The position numbers were made by a program, and so were the translations under genes. The notes under the pieces were generated by a model that made no database searches, was not told where the DNA came from, and worked only from the letters and a program-made list of their open reading frames with translations. From Eubacteriales bacterium (lineage in GTDB: Bacteria > Bacillota > Clostridia > Christensenellales > CAG-138), in contig JAUYTF010000465.1 in assembly GCA_030695285.1 (NCBI GenBank), positions 1 to 10,502 on the forward strand: 10,502 nucleotides of DNA, given 5' to 3'. Shown piece by piece: positions 1 through 6,131 of this stretch. The number at the start of each line of letters is the position of its first letter. Within the stretch, counting starts at the first letter, position 1.

Positions 1-1
1 C

Positions 2-1831
2 TGCATGACAAAGGTCTCCGAGGGAATGGTGATTCAGACAAACTCGGAGCGCGTCCGCCGCGCGAGAAAGGTGCTCTATGAGCTGCTGCTGTCGGATCAC
101 TCAAAAGACTGCCTGAGCTGCAAGCGCAATCAAAACTGCGAACTCCAGGCGCTCGGCAGGCAGCTTGGCGTGGAGGCGACGCGCTTTGAGGGCGAACGGT
201 CCGAATGCGTGATCGATATCTCCACCTCCATCACGCGCGATATGTCCAAGTGCATCCTCTGCAGGCGCTGCGTGACCGCCTGCAACGAGATTCAGGGCGT
301 AGGCATCATCAACGCTCAAAACCGCGGCTTCAAAACCGTGATCAGTCCTGCGATGGAGCTGGCAATTGGCTCCGTGAACTGCGCGTTTTGCGGCCAGTGC
401 ACGGTGGTTTGCCCGGTTGGCGCGCTCAAGGAGACGGACTCAATACAGGCTGTCTGGGAGGCCATCAACGACAAGAACAAGCGCGTCATCGTGCAGACCG
501 CGCCGGCCATCCGCGTTGCCATTGGCGAGGAGTTTGGATACGAACCCGGCGCGCGGGTCACCGGAAAGCTTGCCGCAGCATTGCGCAGGCTGGGGTTTGA
601 CGACGTGTTTGATACCAACTTCACCGCTGATCTGACGATTCTCGAGGAAGGAACCGAGCTGCTCTCCCGCGTGAAGAGCGCGTTGACCGGCGGAGAGGCG
701 ACACTGCCGATGATTACGAGCTGCAGCCCGGGCTGGATCAAGTATGTCGAGCACACGTATCCGGACTCGCTAAACCATCTCTCCACCTGCAAGTCGCCCC
801 ATACGATGCTGGGCGCACTGGCAAAATCCTATTACGCGGGCAAGATTAAACGCGAGCCGAAGGATATCTTCGTGGTATCCATCATGCCGTGTACGGCCAA
901 GAAAAGCGAGATCGTACGCCCTGAAATGAAGAACGACGGCCTTGCAAACGTGGACGCGGTGCTCACCACGCGGGAGCTTGCCAATATGATCAAGGAGATG
1001 GGCATCGACTTTGCCAACCTTCCGGATGAGGAGTTTGACCAGCCGCTGGGCATGTCCACGGGCGCTGCCGATATCTTCGGCCTCACTGGCGGCGTCATGG
1101 AGGCAGCGCTGCGTACGGTTTACGAGCTCGTCACAGGACGGGAGCTGCCGTTTGACGGCCTGCATGTGACACCCATCGTCGGTCTCGACCAAGTCAAGGA
1201 GGCGGCGATCACGATCGAAAACCCCGTGGAGGCTTACAAGTTCCTCGACGGGGTGACCGTTCGCGTTGCGGTCACGAGCGGCCTCACAGGGGCGAACATA
1301 CTCATGGAGCAGGTGGCAGCAGGCACTTCGCCGTATCATTTCATCGAGGTGATGGGTTGCCCCGGCGGCTGCATCATGGGTGGCGGACAGCCAAGATCGG
1401 ACGATCCGCAGGTGCGAGTCAAGCGCCTGAGCGGCCTTTATACCGAAGACGAGGCAAAGGTGCTGCGCAAGTCTCATGAAAACCCGTTCATCACGCAGCT
1501 TTACGCCGAGTATCTGGAGCACCCCAACGGACACAAGTCTCATGAACTGCTGCACACGCACTATGTGCGCCGTGGAGTGTTCAATGAGTACACCAAGGAG
1601 CGCTTCGATCTTGGCATGCGCCTTGCGGAAAAGAAACGCGATACAACAGCGGCTCAGCCGGTGAGCGCGGCGAAGGCAGACGGCGCAAGATCGCGCGAGG
1701 AGATCGAGTCCATCCGTGTGCTGGCGCTGGAGGCGGAGAATACGCGCCTCAAGGCGGAGCTGACGGACGTCACGGAGACGGTCGGCTTCTTCAAGAATGT
1801 GATTGCGGACTATGCAAGCCGCAGCAAGTAG
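2..1831 (+). CDS. hydA: [FeFe] hydrogenase catalytic subunit, HydA/HndD type (5'-truncated by window edge)
   Basis: Catalytic subunit of an NAD(P)H- and/or ferredoxin-linked [FeFe] hydrogenase (2 H+ + 2 e- <-> H2), cytoplasmic, usually in a HydABC/HndABCD complex. The frame is open to the left edge. The in-frame Cys codon at 2-4 and the following MTKVSEGM match the end of the N-terminal [2Fe-2S] domain, so the Met at 5 is internal and not the start. Counting that Met as residue 1: a His/Cys3 [4Fe-4S] motif (DHSKDCLSC...NCELQ, about 31-48); two ferredoxin clusters (CILCRRC about 83, CAFCGQC about 126); then the H-cluster domain with L1 TSCSPGW (238-244), L2 MPCTAKKSE (about 294) and L3 EVMGCPGGC (about 448). 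The small-subunit-like tail ends near LLHTHY (about 520). Oddities: L1 carries Ser where TSCCP is the norm, L3 has Gly for the usual Ala, and about 88 extra residues at the C terminus look like a coiled coil. The neighbouring hydB/hydC genes would be expected upstream, outside the window. Confidence 0.95.
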   Translation, partial: CMTKVSEGMVIQTNSERVRRARKVLYELLLSDHSKDCLSCKRNQNCELQALGRQLGVEATRFEGERSECVIDISTSITRDMSKCILCRRCVTACNEIQGVGIINAQNRGFKTVISPAMELAIGSVNCAFCGQCTVVCPVGALKETDSIQAVWEAINDKNKRVIVQTAPAIRVAIGEEFGYEPGARVTGKLAAALRRLGFDDVFDTNFTADLTILEEGTELLSRVKSALTGGEATLPMITSCSPGWIKYVEHTYPDSLNHLSTCKSPHTMLGALAKSYYAGKIKREPKDIFVVSIMPCTAKKSEIVRPEMKNDGLANVDAVLTTRELANMIKEMGIDFANLPDEEFDQPLGMSTGAADIFGLTGGVMEAALRTVYELVTGRELPFDGLHVTPIVGLDQVKEAAITIENPVEAYKFLDGVTVRVAVTSGLTGANILMEQVAAGTSPYHFIEVMGCPGGCIMGGGQPRSDDPQVRVKRLSGLYTEDEAKVLRKSHENPFITQLYAEYLEHPNGHKSHELLHTHYVRRGVFNEYTKERFDLGMRLAEKKRDTTAAQPVSAAKADGARSREEIESIRVLALEAENTRLKAELTDVTETVGFFKNVIADYASRSK

Positions 1832-1858
1832 ACTTGCCGCATATTGACCCAGATGATG

Positions 1859-1897
1859 AATCGCGGGGGCTGCCTGCATTGCGGCCTCCGCGATTTT
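1859..1897 (+). terminator. Hairpin terminator after the hydrogenase gene
   Basis: AATCGCGG (1859-1866) pairs perfectly with CCGCGATT (1888-1895). The stem continues inward for seven more pairs, two of them G-U, closing a 7-base loop at 1874-1880. A short T run (1894-1897) follows, so the hairpin is strong but the T tract is poor. It lies 28 bases after the hydrogenase stop and before a separate promoter, which fits transcription ending here. Confidence 0.6.
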
Positions 1898-1959
1898 GCG
1901 CGGACAGGGGCGAAATGAAGAATCGCCGCGCATGGCCGAAGATTCAGCGGCGAAGTGGC

Positions 1960-1988
1960 TTGAAACGCCGGCCGAAGCGAGATAGAAT
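1960..1988 (+). promoter_or_regulatory. Predicted sigma-A promoter of the response regulator
   Basis: TTGAAA (1960-1965), 17-base spacer, TAGAAT (1983-1988). The predicted transcript start lies near 1995, giving a leader of about 30 bases. A small palindrome AACATCATGTT (1992-2002) sits at the expected start and might be an operator, but it is too short to call. Confidence 0.55.
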
Positions 1989-2026
1989 GATAACATCATG
2001 TTTTTTCACACGTATCGGAGGATCGC

Positions 2027-2707
2027 ATGAATTCTGACATCCGGCTGTTGATCGTAGACCAGAGCAGTGCCGTTCGTGGCGAGATTCGTCAGCTCGCTGT
2101 GACGCAGGGGTATACCTTTGACGAGGCGGTGGACGGAATTGCGGCGCTCAAGCTCTTTCGCCGCAACGACTACAATCTGATCGTCATGGATACCGACCTG
2201 CCGGAGCTGGATGGCAGGAACGTCTGCCGCCAGATTCGCAAAACCTCCGATATTCCAATTCTGTTTATCAGCGCAAGAACGAGCGAGCAGGATAAGCTCT
2301 GCGCGTTTGAAATCGGTGCGGACGATTTCATTACAAAGCCATTTTATGCGCGTGAGCTGCTTGCGCGCATCAAGGTTTTTCTCTACCGAACGGGCAGCCA
2401 AAACAAGCAGATCGCCGCGAAACTCGCGTTTAACGGGCTTTTCATCAATACGGTCTCTCGCGAGGTCACGATCGATGACCGGCCGGTGTCGCTTACCCCG
2501 AAGGAATACGACCTACTGCTCTTCCTCTCGCAAAACCCGAACAAGGCGTATTCCAGAGAAGCGCTGCTCAACGAGGTTTGGGGATATTGCTTCACGGGAT
2601 CGGATCGCACCATAGACACGCATATCCGCGCGCTGAGGGAAAACATCCGCCCGTACGACACCTACATCGCGACCGTGTGGGGCTTTGGCTATAAGTTTTT
2701 GATTTAG
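2027..2707 (+). CDS. OmpR/PhoB-family response regulator with an atypical acidic pocket
   Basis: A 226-residue two-domain DNA-binding response regulator. The receiver domain covers about 1-120, with phospho-acceptor Asp55 (MDTDLPELDG), switch residue Ser82 (FISAR) and Lys104 (FITKPF). A winged-helix output domain covers about 130-226 (SLTPKEYDLLLFL; TIDTHIRALRENI; VWGFGYKFLI). The start is set by GGAGG at 2017-2021, five bases before ATG. In PhoB/CheY-type receivers two acidic residues near the N terminus hold Mg2+. Here the motif reads LLIVDQS, so Asp11 is kept but the second acidic position is Gln12. No histidine kinase gene lies beside it. It has its own promoter and is isolated from the hydrogenase by a hairpin, so any link to hydrogen metabolism is only positional. 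The family call is secure; the signal and target genes are unknown. Confidence 0.93.
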   Translation: MNSDIRLLIVDQSSAVRGEIRQLAVTQGYTFDEAVDGIAALKLFRRNDYNLIVMDTDLPELDGRNVCRQIRKTSDIPILFISARTSEQDKLCAFEIGADDFITKPFYARELLARIKVFLYRTGSQNKQIAAKLAFNGLFINTVSREVTIDDRPVSLTPKEYDLLLFLSQNPNKAYSREALLNEVWGYCFTGSDRTIDTHIRALRENIRPYDTYIATVWGFGYKFLI

Positions 2708-2916
2708 AGTTTGAGGCATAACGACCTGACACGCGATTCGAAAAGAATGTATGCATTGCCTGCTTGGTGAGAACGGACGATGGTTTGTGCCGCCGCATCC
2801 GTGAGCCAACTTAAGAGGAACAACAGATAAAAAGCCTCGCCAAAGGAAAAACGCAAGATCACTCTGTTTTGTTAAGACAGAGAGATAACGAGTGTTTTGC
2901 TTTCAGTTGATGTATG

Positions 2917-2945
2917 GAGAAAAAAAGGAGGAATGCTTCTCCTTT
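2917..2945 (-). terminator. Possible minus-strand intrinsic terminator
   Basis: AAAGGAG (2924-2930) and CTCCTTT (2939-2945) form a 7-bp stem with an 8-base loop. The A run at 2920-2926 becomes a T run right after the stem on the minus strand. It could end leftward transcripts from the repeat region or read-through from the minus-strand M20 gene. The distance of about 480 bases from that gene's stop leaves the role uncertain. Confidence 0.35.
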
Positions 2946-3023
2946 GCTTGTGGGTTCAGGCTTTTCGGCTTGACACGATAGTTTGAGGTGGGGAGATATA
3001 AAAAAGAGCATAGCCGCTTTGGC

Positions 3024-3060
3024 AACTTGTAGGTGCAGGTTTTGCAAGACACTACAAGTT
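3024..3060. repeat. Perfect 9-bp inverted repeat abutting the tandem array
   Basis: AACTTGTAG (3024-3032) and CTACAAGTT (3052-3060) are perfect reverse complements around a 19-base loop. The loop itself contains a TGCA...TGCA pair (3034-3037 / 3043-3046). The right arm ends at the first base of the tandem array. There is no T tract directly after it, so it is not a standard terminator. Confidence 0.6.
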
Positions 3061-3237
3061 AGCAAAGGGTTATGCTTTTCACGTTTTTTCGTATTAGCAA
3101 AGGGTTATGTTTTAACATTTTTTATCGTATTAGCAAAGAGTTATGTTTTAACATTTTTTATCGTGTTAGCAAAGAGTTATGCTTTTCACGTTTTTATCGA
3201 ACTAGCAAAGGATTATGCTTTTCACGTTTTTTCGCAG
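3060..3237. repeat. Five tandem copies of a 35-36 bp repeat
   Basis: Units begin with TAGCAAAG at 3060, 3095, 3131, 3167 and 3203, with lengths 35, 36, 36, 36 and about 35. The core shared by all units is TAGCAAAG, then RRTTATG, then TTTT and a T-rich run ending in TCG. Two sub-types exist: units 1, 4 and 5 read ATGCTTTTCACG, and units 2 and 3 read ATGTTTTAACAT, which is a 5-bp inverted repeat followed by six T. Copies are directly adjacent, so there are no spacers. Because 36 is a multiple of three, two frames stay open through the array, but no start has a usable ribosome binding site. Function unknown. Confidence 0.9.
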
Positions 3238-3425
3238 ATGAATTGGATATAAGAACATAGGATGTTGTGGCGGCAGGAGCAGGCGCTCTAAAAAATATGC
3301 AAGGCTCGGGTTCATGTCTGTACAGATTTGCCAAGGCTGTTACATACCCAACCGGTATATTCTGGCGATGGGTACAAGCCGCACCGTTATGATGAAGTAA
3401 GCCGCCCTATCCAAGCGGCGCGTCA

Positions 3426-4577
3426 TCACTCACACAGGCCAAGGATACGCCGGTAGAGTTCCACGCCCGTGAGCAGCACGCTCTCGTCAAAATCAAACTT
3501 GCCGTTGTGCAAAGGCATACGGTGTGTTTCGTCGCCGGCGCCAAGCAGCAAAAACAGCCCCGGCACCTGCTCCTGATAGAATGAAAAATCCTCGCTGGCC
3601 ATGACCGGGTCGGCAATGACCATGTCCGTGTCCTTGTCGATCAAAGTATAGACCGATTCGACGAGTGAACGCGGATTGTCGACACAGGGATAGTGCATCA
3701 GCTTGCGGAATGTTATCCTTGCGCCTGTCGCGAGCTGAAGTCCGCGCACGATAGACTCAATGCGCGCAATTAAATCGGAAAATACCTCGTTTGAGAACGC
3801 GCGCAGCGTGCCGGACATGGTGACCTTGTCCGCGATCACATTGTGCGCAAGGCCGCCCTCAATTCTGCCGATCGTGAGCAGCGCGTCCTGATGCGGATCG
3901 ATGCTGCGCGTGATCACCGTCTGCACCATCGTGATCAGCTCCGCTGCAATCACGATCGCGTCCACGCCAAGCTGCGGCATCGCACCGTGCGCGCTCTTGC
4001 CGCGTACGATGATCTCAAACTCGCCGGTCTGCGCCATCATCGGACCCCAGCGCACAGCAATCTTTCCCTTCTCCACCGCAGGCCAAACGTGCAGCCCGTA
4101 GATGCGATCGACAGATGGGTGATGCAACGCGTCCGCTGCGATCATGCGCTTTGCGCCGCCATGCCCCTCCTCTGCGGGCTGGAACAGCAGCACAACGTTG
4201 TCCCGCAGTTCATCCCTATGCGCCTGCAGGAGGCTTGCCAGCAGCAGCAGCATGGTCATATGCCCGTCGTGACCGCATGCGTGCATCATTCCCGCGTGCT
4301 TTGAGCGATAGGCGACGCGGTTTTGTTCAACAACGCAGATCGCGTCCATGTCCGCGCGAAACGCGATTGTCGAGCGCGGCTGCTTCGCGTAATACACAGC
4401 TTTTAAGCCCGTTCCCGCGATGCGCTCCAGGCTGTCCGGCTCGCAAAGGCGCAGCGCAGATTCGACGTATGCCTGCGTCTGCGTTTCCGCATATGCCGTT
4501 TCGGGAATGCGATGCAGCGCGCGCCGTATGCGCTTGCATGCTTCCAACAGCGAGGCAATATCTGAATGCAATTCCAT
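3426..4577 (-). CDS. M20-family (M20D-like) metal-dependent amidohydrolase / N-acyl-amino-acid hydrolase
   Basis: A 383-residue cytoplasmic zinc amidohydrolase of the aminoacylase/hippurate hydrolase/IAA-amino-acid hydrolase group, which hydrolyses an amide bond of an N-substituted amino acid or related compound. Visible motifs: LHRIPE (21-26), FRADMDA (73-79), MHACGHDGH with metal ligands Cys101 and His103, PAEEG (134-138) with the catalytic and metal glutamates, GLHVWP (His163), a lid/dimerisation domain about 180-290, SEDF (328-331) and LHNGKFDFDE (His357). All expected catalytic and metal residues are present and the length is normal. The ATG at 4577-4575 has an AGGGGGA-type ribosome binding site just upstream. 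It is divergent from the LysR gene and has a strong promoter carrying the same palindrome as the carbamate kinase operon. That suggests a shared pathway, possibly release of an amino acid from an N-acyl or N-carbamoyl compound. The exact substrate cannot be read from the sequence. Confidence 0.92.
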   Translation of the reverse strand: MELHSDIASLLEACKRIRRALHRIPETAYAETQTQAYVESALRLCEPDSLERIAGTGLKAVYYAKQPRSTIAFRADMDAICVVEQNRVAYRSKHAGMMHACGHDGHMTMLLLLASLLQAHRDELRDNVVLLFQPAEEGHGGAKRMIAADALHHPSVDRIYGLHVWPAVEKGKIAVRWGPMMAQTGEFEIIVRGKSAHGAMPQLGVDAIVIAAELITMVQTVITRSIDPHQDALLTIGRIEGGLAHNVIADKVTMSGTLRAFSNEVFSDLIARIESIVRGLQLATGARITFRKLMHYPCVDNPRSLVESVYTLIDKDTDMVIADPVMASEDFSFYQEQVPGLFLLLGAGDETHRMPLHNGKFDFDESVLLTGVELYRRILGLCE

Positions 4578-4706
4578 GAATCAATCCCCCTGTCGTCTAT
4601 TTCCCGCATTTCACTCTCATGTGACGGCAGCGCGGTGTCTTTGCGTTTGCTTGTTTTGCGTGCTGTAAACGGAATATGGAACCTTGTTGCTTAGCATAAC
4701 CTTTTC

Positions 4707-4735
4707 ATCATATTTTATTGCGTAAAGATTGTCAA
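4707..4735 (-). promoter_or_regulatory. Predicted sigma-A promoter of the M20 amidohydrolase gene
   Basis: On the minus strand: TTGACA (4735-4730), 17-base spacer, TATGAT (4712-4707). The predicted start is near 4700, giving a leader of about 120 bases. The -35 box lies inside the palindrome at 4727-4737. Confidence 0.7.
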
Positions 4736-4737
4736 TC
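4727..4737. promoter_or_regulatory. Palindromic putative operator GATTGTCAATC over the M20 -35 box
   Basis: Perfect 5-bp inverted repeat with a single central base. Read on the minus strand (GATTGACAATC) it is identical, base for base, to the core of the palindrome at the carbamate kinase promoter, and both contain the -35 TTGACA in the direction of transcription. A binding site for a common regulator is likely; which protein binds is unknown. Confidence 0.6.
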
Positions 4738-4815
4738 AGCGCAGCTTTCAGCGATTCGTTATTCTCTGAGTAGAATAGGGACTATTTCTCAAAACTGTTT
4801 ATAATACATATATAT

Positions 4816-4990
4816 AGAAAGACTTCAATTATTTTTGGATTTCCGATGCAAGAATACGACAATTTTAAATCGCATGTTCTATCGAATGATTCTGTACTAT
4901 TTTAGGTTGCAGATGCAAGAAACGCGATAGCGTTGGTTCGCTGTCATACAGAAAGACTGGATTATACTAAGGTCTGCTGATGAGAACATA
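4816..4990. repeat. Degenerate direct repeats (about 67-bp spacing) upstream of the LysR gene
   Basis: GATGCAAGAA occurs exactly at 4845-4854 and 4912-4921, 67 bases apart. AGAAAGACT occurs at 4816-4824 and 4950-4958, 134 bases (two periods) apart, with a weaker copy (CGAATGATT) at 4883 between them. Over the first 39 positions, units 1 and 2 agree at about two thirds of sites. The third unit appears shortened. These may be decayed tandem repeats or spaced regulator sites in the 443-base divergent region, which is otherwise AT-rich and gene-free. Confidence 0.45.
4941..4968 (+). promoter_or_regulatory. Weak candidate promoter of the LysR gene
   Basis: CTGTCA (4941-4946), 16-base spacer, TATACT (4963-4968), with a leader of about 45 bases to the LysR ATG. 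The -35 box is poor. A perfect TATAAT at 4800-4805 with no recognisable -35 is an alternative. Confidence 0.3.
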
Positions 4991-5020
4991 AGAAAACTTT
5001 AATTACCCGGGGTGTTATTC

Positions 5021-5944
5021 ATGGATTTTAAGGAACTGGAATCGTTTGTCACGATTGCGAAAGTAAAGAGCTTCAGCAAGGCTTCAGAGGAGCTTTTTTT
5101 CACCCAGCCCGCTCTGAGCAACCACATCTCCAAACTCGAGAAGGAGCTTGGCATCACGCTGTTTGAGCGAAACAACCGCAAAACCGTTCTAACTCCGGCC
5201 GGAAAGCAGTTCTATATATCGGCGCAGGAGATTTTAAATCAGCGTGAAAATGCGCTGCTCAGCCTCGAAAAATATCAGGGCAAAATCGACGGCATGCTTC
5301 AGATCGCCACGAGTTCCGTGCCTGGCCAGTATATCATGCCGGATATACTCACGGGCTTTCACAAGATCTATCCGGATGTGTCGTTCAATCTGCATTATTT
5401 AAGCTCCGGCGAGCTCATCAGCCAGATTGTTGCCGGCGACCTCGATTTCGGCTTTGTGGGCGCCAGTCCCGATAATCGCAACATCGTCTATGAGAAAGTT
5501 GCAGACGACGAGCTGGTCGTCATCGCGCCAAATCGGGAACCGTTCATCCAGATGACGTCGATTACGTTTGAGCGCCTGCTCGACGAACCGCTGCTTTTGC
5601 GCAAGGAAGGTTCCGGTACGCGCAAGGCGTTTGATAATGCGTATAACGCATTCGCCCTCCTCGGCAAACCTGCCCATATCCTGTCATATATGGATAATAA
5701 CGAGATGATCATGCTTTGCGTCAAGGCGGGGCTGGGGTTGTCACTTGTCTCGCAAATATCGATCGAAGACAAGGTTAAGGCCGGCTTTTTAAAGGTGCTG
5801 CCGGTTGAGGATTATGACTTTCACCACGCATTCTATTTCGTATACGCAAAGAACCGCTCGCTCTCTCCGCTCGTGATGCGCTTTCGCGATTTTACGCTAC
5901 AAAACGCCGGATTCGTTATACCTTATGTCCCAACGGATGTATAA
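5021..5944 (+). CDS. LysR-type transcriptional regulator
   Basis: A 307-residue LysR-family regulator: N-terminal winged helix-turn-helix (about 1-60; LESFVTIAKVKSFSKASEEL, then TQPALSNHISKLEKELG and LFER), a linker helix (60-90), and a periplasmic-binding-like effector domain (about 90-300) with the usual VSFNLHYLSSGELISQIVAGDLDFGFVG stretch split between its two lobes. MDFKELESF is the canonical LysR beginning. ATG at 5021 with GGGG at 5009-5012 upstream is preferred over the GTG at 5012, which overlaps that ribosome binding site. It lies between the divergent M20 gene and the carbamate kinase operon, so it is the obvious candidate regulator of both. Its effector is unknown. The overall look recalls clostridial LysR proteins found beside selenium-metabolism genes, but that is recollection, not a computed match. 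Confidence 0.93.
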   Translation: MDFKELESFVTIAKVKSFSKASEELFFTQPALSNHISKLEKELGITLFERNNRKTVLTPAGKQFYISAQEILNQRENALLSLEKYQGKIDGMLQIATSSVPGQYIMPDILTGFHKIYPDVSFNLHYLSSGELISQIVAGDLDFGFVGASPDNRNIVYEKVADDELVVIAPNREPFIQMTSITFERLLDEPLLLRKEGSGTRKAFDNAYNAFALLGKPAHILSYMDNNEMIMLCVKAGLGLSLVSQISIEDKVKAGFLKVLPVEDYDFHHAFYFVYAKNRSLSPLVMRFRDFTLQNAGFVIPYVPTDV

Positions 5945-5994
5945 CGTGCGCTTATCCAAAAGGTGCGTGTATTGCATTTTATCATATAGCCTTA

Positions 5995-6019
5995 AAAAAC
6001 GCCCGCTTGCGGCGTTTTT
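5995..6019 (+). terminator. Intrinsic terminator of the LysR gene
   Basis: AAAAACGCC (5995-6003) and GGCGTTTTT (6011-6019) form a perfect 9-bp stem with a 7-base loop, ending in five T. The A-rich left arm means it could also act on the minus strand. It isolates the LysR transcript from the carbamate kinase promoter that follows. Confidence 0.85.
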
Positions 6020-6038
6020 CGGTATTTTAGGGTGCATC

Positions 6039-6055
6039 TGCGATTGACAATCGCA
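6039..6055. promoter_or_regulatory. 17-bp palindromic putative operator at the carbamate kinase promoter
   Basis: TGCGATTGACAATCGCA is a perfect inverted repeat with 8-bp arms and one central base. It covers the -35 box (6044-6049), and its central 11 bases match the minus-strand reading of the palindrome at the M20 promoter. Overlap with -35 fits a repressor site or the promoter-proximal site of a LysR activator. Confidence 0.65.
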
Positions 6056-6073
6056 AAATAGCGCGCATATAAT
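6044..6073 (+). promoter_or_regulatory. Consensus sigma-A promoter of the carbamate kinase operon
   Basis: Both hexamers are perfect: TTGACA (6044-6049), 18-base spacer, TATAAT (6068-6073). The predicted start is near 6080, about 50 bases ahead of the carbamate kinase start codon. A promoter this strong under an operator suggests tight regulation. Confidence 0.8.
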
Positions 6074-6131
6074 CAAGCCTAACATCATTTTCACATCGGA
6101 TCTTAAATAACGATCAAGGAGTACACAACAA

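Larger units (their letters stand above)
2708..3425. other. Gene-poor intergenic region with hairpins and tandem repeats
   Basis: No convincing coding sequence is seen on either strand. Open frames here lack ribosome binding sites and resemble nothing I recognise. No clear terminator with a T tract follows the response regulator. A 9-bp hairpin with a 3-base loop (2862-2870 / 2874-2882, one G-U pair) lies about 155 bases downstream of its stop. The part from about 2820 to 3240 is visibly AT-rich compared with the flanking genes and holds the hairpin and repeat array listed separately. Near 3401-3419 a GCCGC/GCGGC hairpin just beyond the stop of the minus-strand peptidase gene may help end its transcription, but it has no T tract. 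Confidence 0.7.

Noticed and set aside
5..7. ATG at 5 as the start of the hydrogenase
   Set aside because: The preceding in-frame codon is Cys, and the context CMTKVSEGM is the interior of the N-terminal [2Fe-2S] domain, so the gene begins upstream of the window.
1565..1828. Hydrogenase tail as a fused transposase leucine zipper (IS3 OrfA-like)
   Set aside because: The similarity is limited to a generic ENxRLK coiled-coil pattern; no helix-turn-helix or inverted repeats are present.
770..1999. 409-residue open frame on the minus strand over the hydrogenase gene
   Set aside because: It overlaps a gene with full family motifs, shows no recognisable domain and arises from GC-rich codon bias.
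2925..2986. 17-residue open frame from ATG 2933 behind AAGGAGG
   Set aside because: The spacing between the ribosome binding site and ATG is only one base, and the same bases form a hairpin stem.
3060..3237. CRISPR array
   Set aside because: The repeats are directly adjacent with no unique spacers, and no cas genes are present.
2983..3260. Repetitive small protein (12-residue LAKSYVLTFFIV-like repeats) from the tandem array
   Set aside because: Open frames follow automatically from a 36-bp period; candidate starts lack a properly spaced ribosome binding site and the last frames end without any domain.
3267..3395. Short open frame from GTG 3267 (about 42 residues)
   Set aside because: Only a weak AGGA lies upstream, the product is unrecognised and the length is within chance.
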